Below, piece after piece: positions 50,600 through 59,751 of a stretch of 64,000 nt of DNA (positions are counted from its first letter, which is position 1; each line of letters begins with the position of its first letter). Both the position numbers and the translations under genes were made by a program. Source of the stretch: an uncultured bacterium (lineage in GTDB: Bacteria > Bacillota > Clostridia > Oscillospirales > Oscillospiraceae); the NCBI GenBank assembly GCA_949293245.1, contig CASFCS010000003.1:21890-85889 (forward strand). Reading direction: 5' to 3'. The notes beneath the pieces are model-generated. The model was given only the letters and a program-made list of their open reading frames with translations. It was not told where the DNA came from and ran no database searches.

Positions 50600-53164
50600 A
50601 TGAAAGTATCAATAAAAACAGACAATACCAGCCGTTTGGCGGTGGGTAAGCTGGGCTGGCGGGAACAGTTCAATCCCCAGGAGATGGAGGTGCTCCGCAC
50701 CGGAGCCATCCCCGCCCTGATTATCCCCAGCGGCCTCCAGGGCCGCAAGGAGGACGCCATCGTCTATGACGTCACCCCCTTTGCCACCTTGAAGTATCTC
50801 CTCTCCTGCCAGCTGGATCTGGAGCAGCTGCGCAGTACCCTGCTGCAGTGCCTGGAGCTCTTCGGCCAGGTGGAGAGCCACTACCTGGACTGCCGCAATG
50901 TGGAGCTGGACTTTGACCACATCTTTGTGGACATGAGCCAGGGGTGGGTCTACTTCCTCTACCTGCCCATCTCCGGCTCGGGCAAGCGGCCGGAGGTGTC
51001 CATCCCCAAATTCTGCAAGAAGCTGGTGTCCGCCGCCGTCCCCACCGGGTACGAGCAGAGCAGTTTTGTGGAGGCCGTCAAGCAGTATCTGGACCGGCAG
51101 CAGCCCTTCGGGCTGTACGAGTTCCGCACCTTTGTCATGCAGTTCCAGCCCGGCCAGAGCCAGCAGCCCTGGGGCCAGGGCCAGGGGCAGGTCCAGTGGG
51201 GCCAGACCTGGGAGCAGCAGGGCTGGGATCAGAGCCAGGGCTGGGGCCAGGACCAGGGTCAGCAGGCCTGGGGCCAGGATCAGGGTCAGCAGGCCTGGGG
51301 TCAGGATCAGGGCCAGCAGGCCTGGGGTCAGGACCAGGGCCAGCAGGGCTGGGGCCAGGATCAGGGCCAGCAGGCCTGGGGCCAGGACCAGGGCCAGCAG
51401 GCCTGGGGTCAGGACCAGGGCCAGCAGGGCTGGGGTCAGGACCAGGGTCAGCAGGCTTGGGGTCAGGATCAGGGCCAGCAGGCCTGGGGCCAGGACCAGG
51501 GCCAGCAGGCCTGGGGCCAGGACCAGGGCCAGGACCAGGGCCAGCAGGCTTGGGGTCAGGACCAGGGCCAGCAGGCCTGGGGTCAGGACCAGGGCCAGCA
51601 GGCCTGGGGTCAGGATCAGGGCCAGCAGGCCTGGGGTCAGGACCAGGGCCAGCAGGGCTGGGGCCAGGACCAGGGCCAGCAGGCCTGGGGCCAGGATCAG
51701 GGCCAGCAGGCCTGGGGTCAGGATCAGAGCCAGCAGGCCTGGGGTCAGGATCAGAACCAGCAGGACCAGGGGCGCACGGAGCCCATGTGGAACGATCAGG
51801 ATCAGCAGCCTGAGTCCCAGCAGTGGGGCCAGGGCGATCAGGGCCAGGGTTGGGGTTCCGTCTGGAACACGCCTGCGGCGGATACCCCGGCGGCGGAGAC
51901 ACCGACAGAGAACCAGGGCTGGGGCTCCATCTGGAACACCCCCGCCGCGGAGCCCGCGGCGGAGACGCCTGTTGAGACTCCGGCAGAGGAGCCCGTTCCC
52001 TTCCAGTGGGGGAGCGCTCCCGCTGCGGAGCCCGTGGCCCAGGAGACCCCGGCGGAGGAGCCCACGCCTTTCCAGTGGGGCAGCCCGGCGGCGGAGGCCC
52101 CCAATCAGGGCCAGGGTTGGGGCTCCATCTGGAACACCCCCGCCGCGGAGCCTGCGGCGGAGACGCCTGTTGAGACGCCTGCGGAGGAGCCTGTCCCCTT
52201 CCAGTGGGGGAGCGCTCCCGCTTCGGAGCCTGTGACCCAGGAGGCCCCCGCAGAGGAGCCTGCGCCCTTCCAGTGGCCGCCGGTGGTGGACACCACCCCC
52301 GCCGCCCCTGTGGAGGATGAGGAGGACGAGGAGGAGGCTCCGGCCCAGGAGCCTGCCGCCCCCGCCTGGGGTTCCATTTGGAATACGCCCGCGGCAGAGC
52401 CCGTGGCGGAGGAGACCCCCGCTGAAACACCCGCAGAGGAGCCTGCGCCCTTCCAGTGGCCGCCGGTGGTAGACGCCACCCCCGCCGCTGCGGTGGAGGA
52501 TGAGGAGGACGAGGAGGAGGCTCCGGCCCAGGAGCCCGCCGCCCCCGCCTGGGGTTCCATTTGGAATACGCCCGCGGCAGAGCCTGCTGCGGAGGAGGCC
52601 CCCGCTGAGACCCCCGCCGAAGAGCCTGTGGCGCAGGAGACCCCTGTCGAAGGGCCCGCGCCCTTCCAGTGGCCGCCGGTGGCGGCGGCCCCCGCTCAGC
52701 CGGAGGAGGACCGCCGGGAGGAGCCGCCCGTGGAGACCCCGGTCAGCCTTCCTCACGCCCCCCTGTTTTCCCCCAGCGCCGGCCGGGGGGAGACCACCCT
52801 GCTGGGCAGCGGCCGGGGGGAGACGGTGCTGCTGGCCCAGCCCCCTGAGGAGCCCCCCAAGGCGGTCATGCCCCGGCTGCGCCGGGTAAAGACCGGGGAC
52901 GAGATCCCCCTGGACCGGCCTGTGTTCTGCATGGGCACCGAGCTGGGGAAGGTGGACTACTGCGTGCTGGATAACCCCTGGGTCAGCCGGGTCCATGCGG
53001 AGATCCTCACCGACCGGGATCAGAGCTGGCTGGTGGACCGGGGCGCCACCAACCGCACCTACATCAACGGCCGGGCCCTGCTGCCCAACCAGCCCACCCT
53101 GCTGGAGAACGGGCAGCACATCCACCTGGCCAACGAGGAATTTATCTTCCTCAAGGAGGGGTAA
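50600..53164 (+). CDS. FHA-domain scaffold with pseudokinase-like N-terminus and Q/G/W repeats
   Basis: This 854-residue protein is read from the second ATG (50600), 5 bases after GGGGGAA; the first ATG (50588) is possible. Residues 1-190 match DUF6382. The segment FATLKYLLSC to IFVDMSQGWVYFLYLP looks like the C-lobe of a kinase fold without catalytic residues, as in EssB. Then come 19 copies of WGQDQ in 9-residue units (QQAWGQDQG), a Pro/Ala/Glu region with WGSIWNTPAAEP repeats, and a C-terminal FHA domain (NPWVSRVHAEIL, GATNRTYING) that binds phosphothreonine. It probably links kinase output to a secretion or surface complex. Confidence 0.85.
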   Translation: MKVSIKTDNTSRLAVGKLGWREQFNPQEMEVLRTGAIPALIIPSGLQGRKEDAIVYDVTPFATLKYLLSCQLDLEQLRSTLLQCLELFGQVESHYLDCRNVELDFDHIFVDMSQGWVYFLYLPISGSGKRPEVSIPKFCKKLVSAAVPTGYEQSSFVEAVKQYLDRQQPFGLYEFRTFVMQFQPGQSQQPWGQGQGQVQWGQTWEQQGWDQSQGWGQDQGQQAWGQDQGQQAWGQDQGQQAWGQDQGQQGWGQDQGQQAWGQDQGQQAWGQDQGQQGWGQDQGQQAWGQDQGQQAWGQDQGQQAWGQDQGQDQGQQAWGQDQGQQAWGQDQGQQAWGQDQGQQAWGQDQGQQGWGQDQGQQAWGQDQGQQAWGQDQSQQAWGQDQNQQDQGRTEPMWNDQDQQPESQQWGQGDQGQGWGSVWNTPAADTPAAETPTENQGWGSIWNTPAAEPAAETPVETPAEEPVPFQWGSAPAAEPVAQETPAEEPTPFQWGSPAAEAPNQGQGWGSIWNTPAAEPAAETPVETPAEEPVPFQWGSAPASEPVTQEAPAEEPAPFQWPPVVDTTPAAPVEDEEDEEEAPAQEPAAPAWGSIWNTPAAEPVAEETPAETPAEEPAPFQWPPVVDATPAAAVEDEEDEEEAPAQEPAAPAWGSIWNTPAAEPAAEEAPAETPAEEPVAQETPVEGPAPFQWPPVAAAPAQPEEDRREEPPVETPVSLPHAPLFSPSAGRGETTLLGSGRGETVLLAQPPEEPPKAVMPRLRRVKTGDEIPLDRPVFCMGTELGKVDYCVLDNPWVSRVHAEILTDRDQSWLVDRGATNRTYINGRALLPNQPTLLENGQHIHLANEEFIFLKEG
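51230..51770 (+). repeat. 27-bp tandem coding repeat (QQAWGQDQG)
   Basis: Nineteen near-identical units of 27 bases encode QQAWGQDQG or QQGWGQDQG, with one 15-base insertion (GQDQG) near 51530. Synonymous GGT/GGC and GAT/GAC changes vary between copies, so expansion is not entirely recent. Confidence 0.9.
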
Positions 53165-53168
53165 GGAT

Positions 53169-54053
53169 ATGGAATTTACCCTGGCCGCCTACACCGACCC
53201 CGGGGTGTGCAAGCCCATCAACCAGGACAGCTTCGCCCTGCGCCGCGTGGAGGGAGAAAGCGGCCGCCAGGGGGTGCTGGCGGTGGTGTGCGACGGCATG
53301 GGCGGCCTGGACCGGGGAGAGGTGGCCAGCGGCATGCTGATGGCCGCGGCGGGAACCTGGTTTGACGAGACTTTTCCCCGGATCATGGAGCACGGCCTCA
53401 CCGGCGAGGAGATGGACCGGGTCCGCCGGGAGATCTCCCAGGGGGTGGCCCAGGTGGACCGCCGCCTGGTGGAGCTGGGCCGGGAGAGCGGCAGCCCCCT
53501 GGGCACCACCCTGGCGCTGTTCCTGGCGGTGGACGGCACCTACCTCACCGCCCATGTGGGGGACTCCCGGGTGTACGAGATTACCCGCACCGCCCGCCGC
53601 CTCACCCGGGACCACTCCCTGGTGGAGCGGGAGGTGGCCCTGGGTAACCTGACCCCCCAGGAGGCCCTGCACCACCCCCAGCGCAACGTGCTGCTGCGGT
53701 GTGTGGGGGCCCAGGAGGGGGTAGAGGTGGAGTTCGGCGCAGGTACCGTGGCCCCGGGGGGGCTGTACCTGCTGTGCAGCGACGGCTTTGTCCACGCCCT
53801 CTCCCCCCAGGAGATGGCCGGCGGCCTCTCCCTCCAGCCCGGAGAGGGGCAGCTGGAGCTGGCCGCCCGGCTCCAGGCCCTCACCGAGTGCTGCAAGGAG
53901 CGGGGAGAGCGGGACAACATCACCGCCGTGGCGGTGCGGGCGGGGGAGGAGCGCCGCCCGGGCTTTTTCCGGACGCTGGGCCGCCCCCGGCCCGGAGAGG
54001 GCGCCCACCCGCAGCTCCGGGAGTCCCAGAACTACACCGCCGCCCGGCTGTGA
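53169..54053 (+). CDS. PP2C-type protein phosphatase (PPM family)
   Basis: This 294-residue protein starts at ATG 53169 after AAGGAGGGG, 4 bases after the FHA gene stop. Metal-binding aspartates are in NQDSF, VVCDGMGGLDRGE, LLCSDGFV and ERDNITAVAV; AHVGDSRVY is the substrate-side motif. It should remove phosphate from Ser/Thr sites made by the kinase at 56.7 kb. The C-terminal 30 residues are basic and disordered. Confidence 0.92.
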   Translation: MEFTLAAYTDPGVCKPINQDSFALRRVEGESGRQGVLAVVCDGMGGLDRGEVASGMLMAAAGTWFDETFPRIMEHGLTGEEMDRVRREISQGVAQVDRRLVELGRESGSPLGTTLALFLAVDGTYLTAHVGDSRVYEITRTARRLTRDHSLVEREVALGNLTPQEALHHPQRNVLLRCVGAQEGVEVEFGAGTVAPGGLYLLCSDGFVHALSPQEMAGGLSLQPGEGQLELAARLQALTECCKERGERDNITAVAVRAGEERRPGFFRTLGRPRPGEGAHPQLRESQNYTAARL

Positions 54054-54138
54054 GGCCCCCCTATATTTTGTATGCCCGCGGGGTTGCCCCCGCTGTTTTG
54101 GCACATCATGCGTCAACTTGAAGAGAGGATGAACATTT

Positions 54139-55749
54139 GTGGCAAACTATGGAAATCAGCCCCCCAGCTATGGGGGGAACGGCTCCAACCAGCCCGGTTA
54201 TGGTCAGCAGCCCGGCTACGGTCAGCAGCCCGGCTACGGTCAGCAGCCCGGCTATGGTCAGCAGCCCGGATATGGTCAGCAGCCCGGCTACGGCCAGCAG
54301 CCCGGCTACGGCCAGCAGCCCGGCTACGGCCAGCAGCCCGGTTATGGCCAGCAGGGATGGAACCCCAACGGCGGAGGCTTTACGCCCCCCGGCGGCAAGC
54401 CCCCCAAGCCCCCCAAGTCCCCCCAGGACCCCAAGAAGGCCCTGATCACCAAGATTTTGGCGGGGGTGGGCATCGTCATTGCCCTGGTGGCCATTATCAT
54501 CATCGGGCGCATGGTGTACATCAATGCCCAGTACAACGACAAGATGGACCTGGGCAACCGGTATCTGAACAGCCAGGACTACGAGCAGGCCATCCTGGCC
54601 TTTGAGGCCGCCATCGACATCGACCCCCGCCGGCCCGAGGCCTATGTGGGCCTGGCCCAGGTGTATGTGGAGCAGGAGCGCTACCGCGACGCGGTGGATA
54701 TCCTGCAGGAGGGCATGGAGGCCACCGGTGAGGACGACACGGTGAAGTCCGAGCTGGAGCGGGTGCGGGAGCTCTACTTCAACGCCACCCTCACCGGCAT
54801 CATCATGGGCTACGACGGCACCAGCAATCCCCCCGCCCTGGAGGGGGCCTCCGTCACCCTGGAGTGCATGGAGACCGGCCTGGCGGGCTCCAGCGCCACC
54901 ACCGACTCCAGCGGCTCCTTCTCCATGAAGGCCGCCCCTGAGGAGTGCCGCATCACCATCTCCGCCTCGGGCTACAAGCCCCTGGAGATCATCCAGACCA
55001 TCTACTCCGGGGAGGAGCGGTATCTGGAGCGGGTGCTCCTGCTGGACGAGAGCGAGACGGGCAGCGGCACGGCCTACGGCACGCTGTCCAACGCCCTCAC
55101 CGGCCAGGGCGAGCCCGACGCCACCCTCCGCCTGCGGGAGGGCTGGGGCAACCGCACCGGCGACTATGTGGACGGCAGCTGGACTACCGGCAGCTACGGC
55201 GACTATACGATCTCCGACGTGCCCACCGGGTACTACACCCTGGAGGCCCAGAAGGAGGGCTTCATCACGGGCTACACCAACATCCTGGTGACCAACAACC
55301 AGATCGACAGCTGGGAGTTTGCCCTGAGCCCCGAGCTGGCGGACGACGAGGTGCGCATCATCCTCACCTGGGGCTATACACCCAGAGACCTGGACTCCCA
55401 CCTGGAGGACAATGACGGGGACTTCCACGTCTATTTCGGCAACCGGGACTACGATGACGGGGATCTGTGGGTCAACCTGGATGTGGACGACACCAGCAGC
55501 TACGGCCCCGAGACCGTCACCATCAGCGGCCCCATGGACGGCACCTATACCTACTATGTGTATGACTACACCAACCGTTACGAGGACGACTCCACGGAGC
55601 TGTCCTACTCCGGGGCCACCGTGCGGGTGTTCCGGGGGAACATGGAGATGCTGGAGTTCCACGTGCCTGCGGGTCAGGAGGGAACCACCTGGACCGTCTT
55701 TACCATTGACGAGAACTACAACGTGATCCCCATCAACACCATGGAGTGA
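54139..55749 (+). CDS. Repeat-rich membrane protein with TPR and carboxypeptidase-regulatory-like domains
   Basis: This 536-residue protein uses GTG at 54139 after GAAGAGAGGATG. The N-terminal cytoplasmic part is about nine PGYGQQ repeats and a Pro/Lys stretch. One membrane helix (about 105-130) follows, then a TPR-like pair ([20 protein letters not shown]), two carboxypeptidase-regulatory beta domains, and a C-terminal domain with [27 protein letters not shown]. The external part is probably carbohydrate- or protein-binding. No catalytic residues were recognised. Confidence 0.75.
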   Translation: MANYGNQPPSYGGNGSNQPGYGQQPGYGQQPGYGQQPGYGQQPGYGQQPGYGQQPGYGQQPGYGQQPGYGQQGWNPNGGGFTPPGGKPPKPPKSPQDPKKALITKILAGVGIVIALVAIIIIGRMVYINAQYNDKMDLGNRYLNSQDYEQAILAFEAAIDIDPRRPEAYVGLAQVYVEQERYRDAVDILQEGMEATGEDDTVKSELERVRELYFNATLTGIIMGYDGTSNPPALEGASVTLECMETGLAGSSATTDSSGSFSMKAAPEECRITISASGYKPLEIIQTIYSGEERYLERVLLLDESETGSGTAYGTLSNALTGQGEPDATLRLREGWGNRTGDYVDGSWTTGSYGDYTISDVPTGYYTLEAQKEGFITGYTNILVTNNQIDSWEFALSPELADDEVRIILTWGYTPRDLDSHLEDNDGDFHVYFGNRDYDDGDLWVNLDVDDTSSYGPETVTISGPMDGTYTYYVYDYTNRYEDDSTELSYSGATVRVFRGNMEMLEFHVPAGQEGTTWTVFTIDENYNVIPINTME

Positions 55750-55757
55750 TATCCGCG

Positions 55758-55792
55758 CCGCCGGCCCGGCCCTCTCAGGGCCGGGCCGGCGG
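55758..55792 (+). terminator. Strong hairpin within phospho-signalling cluster
   Basis: Perfect 16-bp arms (55758-55773 and 55777-55792) with a 3-base loop are followed by TTTCTG. It may reduce read-through to the second half of the cluster. Confidence 0.75.
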
Positions 55793-55840
55793 TTTCTGCC
55801 CCGGAAAACACAGCTTGAGAGGAGAAAAGGAGGCATCACT

Positions 55841-56710
55841 GTGAACAAGAGGCTTTGGGTCTGCCTGCTCCTGGGGGCCGCACTGGCGCTGGCCGGGGTG
55901 GCCTGCACCCAGGAGGGGGAGGACCCCTGGCAGCAGCAGTACGATCTGGGGGCGAAGTACCTGACCCAGGAGAGCTATCAGGAGGCCGTTGTGGCCTTTG
56001 AGGCGGCCATTGCCATTGACCCCAACCGGCCGGAGGCCTACCTCCAGGGGGCCCTGGCCTATGAGGCGCTGGGCCAGGTGGAGGAGGCCCGGGACCTTCT
56101 TTCCTCCGCCCCGGAGGAGCTGATGGAGGGGGAGCTGCGGCGGGAGTACCTCCGCCTGGGCCGCACCAGCGACCCGGCCTACAGCCAGCTCACCCAGGAC
56201 CAGCGGGACCTTCTGACCCAACTGGCCGGGGCGGTCCGGGCGGAAGAGTGGGAGACGGCCCTGGCCATCCAGAGCAGTCCCGCCTGCCGGGAGCTGGTAA
56301 ACGCCCTGCCCCTGGACCAGGAGGAGGGGCGGCTGTCGGTATGCTTCTACCCCGACGACCACACCCGGATCACCTTTTTCCGGGGAACGGAGGAGGGGGA
56401 GGAGACCAGCCACATGGACCTCATCTGGGGCGCCGACGGCCAGGGGGGCTTTGCGGCCAGCGTGTACAGCCCGGACCACTATTATATGAACCGCGTCACC
56501 TTTGACTCCGGCGCGGTCACCGGCCCCCTCGTCAGCTATAACCGGCGCTGGGAGGAGGGCGAACAGCAGGACTACACCGTCACCGGCACTCTGGAGGGGG
56601 GCGTCCCGGCAGGGGAGGTGCTGTACACCTTTGCCGACGGGCGGACCTACACCGGGGAGGGAGAGGGCTTTACCACCTGGCCGGACTGGCCGGAGGAGTT
56701 CTCGGGCTGA
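55841..56710 (+). CDS. TPR-containing secreted or lipid-anchored protein
   Basis: This 289-residue protein starts with GTG at 55841 after AAAAGGAGG. It has a signal peptide ending in LAGVAC, an imperfect lipobox because G is at -3. The segment QQYDLGAKYLTQESYQEAVVAFEAAIAIDPNRPEAY is a TPR nearly identical in pattern to the one in the preceding gene product, so the two genes may share ancestry. The C-terminal half is a beta-type domain with no recognised family. Confidence 0.7.
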   Translation: MNKRLWVCLLLGAALALAGVACTQEGEDPWQQQYDLGAKYLTQESYQEAVVAFEAAIAIDPNRPEAYLQGALAYEALGQVEEARDLLSSAPEELMEGELRREYLRLGRTSDPAYSQLTQDQRDLLTQLAGAVRAEEWETALAIQSSPACRELVNALPLDQEEGRLSVCFYPDDHTRITFFRGTEEGEETSHMDLIWGADGQGGFAASVYSPDHYYMNRVTFDSGAVTGPLVSYNRRWEEGEQQDYTVTGTLEGGVPAGEVLYTFADGRTYTGEGEGFTTWPDWPEEFSG

Positions 56711-56743
56711 CCCCCATCACCTTAGGAAAACGAGGCGATACCT

Positions 56744-58705
56744 TTGAACACCACCTTTAACGACACCTATGAGATCCGCAGCGTCATCGGCAAGGGCGGC
56801 ATGTCCACCGTCTACCTGGCCCGGCACAAGCGCCTGGGCACCAGCTGGGCGGTGAAGCAGGTGGCCCGGGGCCAGGGCATCGACATCCTGGCCGAGTCCA
56901 ACCTGCTCAAGCGCCTCAAGCACCCCATGCTCCCCCGGATCGTGGACATCTTCGAGGACCGGGAGTACATCTACATTGTGGAGGACTATGTGGAGGGGGT
57001 CACCCTGGCCGACTGGCTCCAGGAGCACCGCCGGGTGGAGGAGGAGCAGGGCATTTTGTGGTTCAAGGGGCTGTGCAACGTGCTGGGCTACCTCCACAGC
57101 CAGCAGCCCAACCCCATCATCTACCGGGACATGAAGCCCTCCAACATTATGCTCCAGCCCGACGGCACCCTGAAGCTCATCGACTTCGGCATCGCCCGGG
57201 AGTACAAACAGGGCTCCCAGGCGGACACCACCTACATCGGCACCAAGGGGTACGCCGCCCCCGAGCAGTTCGGCACCGCCCAGACCGACGAGCGCACCGA
57301 TATCTACGCCCTGGGGGTGACCATGTACCACCTGCTCACCGGCAAGAGCCCCTACGAGCCCCCCTACCAGTTCGTCCCCGCCCGGGAGCTGGAGCCCTCC
57401 CTCTCCCGGGGCATGGAGTACATCCTGGGCCGGTGCATCCAGCCCGAGCCCGCCGACCGCTACCAGAACGTGGGGGAGCTGCTGGAGGACCTGAACAACA
57501 TCTACCGCTTTGACGAGGCCTACCAGCGCTTCCGCCGGGCGGGCAAGCGGCGTACCGCCATCCTGGGGGTGCTGCTGGGGCTGTCTCTGGCCCTGCTGGT
57601 GGGGGGCCGGGCCCTGATGGCGGTGGAGGACCACGGCGTCCAGTCCTCCATCGACAGCCAGTACGCCCAGCTGCTGGACCAGGCCGCCGCGGAGGCCGAC
57701 CCGGAGGCGGCCCTCGCCCTCATTGAGGAGGCCCGGGAGCTGCGGCCCGAGCGGGTGGAGAGCTTCCGCTCCGAGGCCTACGTCCTCTACACCCAGGGGG
57801 ACTACACCGGCTGCGTCCAGTTTGCCCAGGAGCAGCTGGCCCAGTGGCCGGAGGACAGCGGCCTTCTGCTGATCCTAGCCTCCGCCAGCTTTGAGCTGGG
57901 GGACTATGAGACCGCCGCCGACTGCTTCTACCGGGGGTCCCAGGAGTCGGACATGTCGGCGGACAACCTGCGGGACTACGCCGTGTGCCTGGGGCGCATG
58001 GGGGACATTGACGGGGCCCAGGAGGTTCTGGAGGAGCTCATGGGCCAGGGGGCCAGCCCCGACGTGACCGACTATGTCCGGGGCGAGGTGTACTACGCCC
58101 AGGAGGACTACGCCGCCGCCGAGAGCGCCTTCCTGGCGGCCCTGGGGGCCACCGACGACCCGCTGCTCATGCGCCGGTGCTACCTCTCCCTGGGGGAGGT
58201 GTACCGGGACGACCGGCAGTACAGCAAGGCCATCGAGCTGCTCCAGGAGGCCCTGGCCCAGCCCGGCCTCCAGGGCAACACGGTGCTCTATGAGCAGCTG
58301 GGTGCCGCCTACTACAACCGGGGCACCCTGGAGGGCCACAACGACCGCAACGACCTGACCCAGGCGGCGCAGTATTTCCAGCAGGTGCTGGACGGGGGCA
58401 TCGTGAAGGACTACCTCTATGTGAACGTGTTCACCGCCTGGCAGGCCATCGGCGAGTACGACAAGGCGGGGGCCGCCCTGGACGCCATGGAGGCCCAGTA
58501 CCCCAACTCCTATGTGCCCCACGCCCTGCGGGGGACGCTGTACATCATGATCGAGGGCACCAAGGAGCAGTACCAGCGGGACTACCACCCCGCCCTGGAG
58601 GAGTATGAGCAGGCCCAGGCCCTGGTGACCAGCCAGGACGACACCACCTATCTCCAGCAGCTGGAGGGACAGATCCAGCAGCTGCGGGACGGCAACTGGC
58701 TGTGA
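56744..58705 (+). CDS. Membrane Ser/Thr protein kinase with extracellular TPR domain
   Basis: This 653-residue protein starts with TTG at 56744. The kinase domain (about 1-260) has the glycine loop GKGGMSTV, K38 (WAVKQV), catalytic D129 in YRDMKPSN and D147 in DFG, and a GTKGYAAPEQ activation segment. It should be active. One membrane helix (about 270-290) leads to an outside region of about 360 residues with several TPR units, instead of the PASTA repeats of PrkC/PknB. Partners are the FHA, PP2C and repeat proteins encoded beside it. Confidence 0.92.
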   Translation: MNTTFNDTYEIRSVIGKGGMSTVYLARHKRLGTSWAVKQVARGQGIDILAESNLLKRLKHPMLPRIVDIFEDREYIYIVEDYVEGVTLADWLQEHRRVEEEQGILWFKGLCNVLGYLHSQQPNPIIYRDMKPSNIMLQPDGTLKLIDFGIAREYKQGSQADTTYIGTKGYAAPEQFGTAQTDERTDIYALGVTMYHLLTGKSPYEPPYQFVPARELEPSLSRGMEYILGRCIQPEPADRYQNVGELLEDLNNIYRFDEAYQRFRRAGKRRTAILGVLLGLSLALLVGGRALMAVEDHGVQSSIDSQYAQLLDQAAAEADPEAALALIEEARELRPERVESFRSEAYVLYTQGDYTGCVQFAQEQLAQWPEDSGLLLILASASFELGDYETAADCFYRGSQESDMSADNLRDYAVCLGRMGDIDGAQEVLEELMGQGASPDVTDYVRGEVYYAQEDYAAAESAFLAALGATDDPLLMRRCYLSLGEVYRDDRQYSKAIELLQEALAQPGLQGNTVLYEQLGAAYYNRGTLEGHNDRNDLTQAAQYFQQVLDGGIVKDYLYVNVFTAWQAIGEYDKAGAALDAMEAQYPNSYVPHALRGTLYIMIEGTKEQYQRDYHPALEEYEQAQALVTSQDDTTYLQQLEGQIQQLRDGNWL

Positions 58706-58720
58706 GAGGAGGAGAGAAGG

Positions 58721-59632
58721 ATGGATAAGATCCTGGACTTTCTGGGCCTGGGGGACATGAGCGTCATCACCCCCGGCAAGGTCCTGTTTCTGGCGGGGGC
58801 CGCCCTGCTGGTGGTCACCATCATTGTGGCCATCGTGTTCCGGCTGCGGCGGCTGCGGTATGACCCCTCCCAGGCTGTGTACGCCATGGGGGATGCCACC
58901 GCGCCCATAAACAACCAGTACCCCACCCGGCGGGGAACGCCGGGGAGCACCGCCTCCCAGGGCACCGCGTCCCTCCAGGGGGAGGCTGTTCCCAACCAGA
59001 CTTCCGGACAGATGGGGCCGGGCCAGACGGCCGCCCCCGCTGCCGGGCGGACGGGGACCGTGCCCCTCCAGGGGAGCCCCTTCCCGGAGCAGACCGCCCG
59101 GCAGGGGACCCCGGGCCAGACGGCGGCCCCCGCTGCCGGACGGACGGGCACCGTGCCCCTCCAGGGGAGCCCCTTCCCGGAGCAGACCGCCCGGCAGGGG
59201 ATGCCGGGCCAGACGGCGGCCCGCACCACCGGGCGGACGGGCACCGTGCCCCTCCAGGGGAGCCCCTTCCCGGAGCAGACCGCTCAGCAGGGGATGCCGG
59301 GCCAGACGGCCGCCCCCTCTGCCGGACGGACGGGGACTATGCCTCTCCAGGGGAGCCCCTTCCCGGAGCAGACCGCCCGGCAGGGGACCCCGGGCCGGAC
59401 AGGGACCATGCCCCCCCAGCAGGGGCCAGGCCCCAGTGCGCCGCCCCAGGCCCCCGGCGGCACCGCCCCCTTCCGCTATCCCCCCGCCCCGCCGGGCCAG
59501 GGGACCGCGCCCATGCCCCAGACGCCGCCGCCCGCCCAGAGCGCCCCTGCCGGGGAGCCCCGGCCCCGCCGCGCCGCTCCCCCTGTCACGGCGCCCATGC
59601 CCCACAATGGCCCCACGGACGGCGGCCCTTGA
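58721..59632 (+). CDS. Membrane protein with 31-residue Thr/Pro/Gln repeats
   Basis: This 303-residue protein starts at ATG 58721 after GAGAGGAGGAGAG. A membrane helix (about 18-40) precedes a long disordered tail. Three or more 31-residue units carry GRTGT(V/M)PLQGSPFPEQTARQG; five RTGT(V/M)P motifs are spaced through the tail, and it ends in a Pro/Ala-rich stretch. Thr-Gly-Thr next to Pro may be a kinase target read by the FHA domain. It is 15 bases after the kinase gene and may be its substrate. Confidence 0.7.
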   Translation: MDKILDFLGLGDMSVITPGKVLFLAGAALLVVTIIVAIVFRLRRLRYDPSQAVYAMGDATAPINNQYPTRRGTPGSTASQGTASLQGEAVPNQTSGQMGPGQTAAPAAGRTGTVPLQGSPFPEQTARQGTPGQTAAPAAGRTGTVPLQGSPFPEQTARQGMPGQTAARTTGRTGTVPLQGSPFPEQTAQQGMPGQTAAPSAGRTGTMPLQGSPFPEQTARQGTPGRTGTMPPQQGPGPSAPPQAPGGTAPFRYPPAPPGQGTAPMPQTPPPAQSAPAGEPRPRRAAPPVTAPMPHNGPTDGGP

Positions 59633-59667
59633 GAAAAATGGAAATACGGGGCGGAATCAGGTTGAGA

Positions 59668-59696
59668 TTGCAATACCCAGCGGAATATGGTATGAT
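59668..59696 (+). promoter_or_regulatory. Promoter of ROK regulator gene
   Basis: TTGCAA (59668-59673) and TATGAT (59691-59696) are 17 bases apart, 56 bases before the chosen start. Confidence 0.65.
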
Positions 59697-59751
59697 AAGC
59701 TATGAATAGAACTTTTTCAAAAGCTCTTAAAATAAAAGCGTGGTGATATGC

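Noticed and set aside
51230..51770. Regular 27-bp repeats that could suggest a CRISPR array
   Set aside because: The units are adjacent with no unique spacers and encode QQAWGQDQG in frame within the FHA protein.
58950..59420. 93-bp repeats that could suggest a CRISPR or mobile repeat
   Set aside because: They are in-frame 31-residue protein repeats with no spacers.
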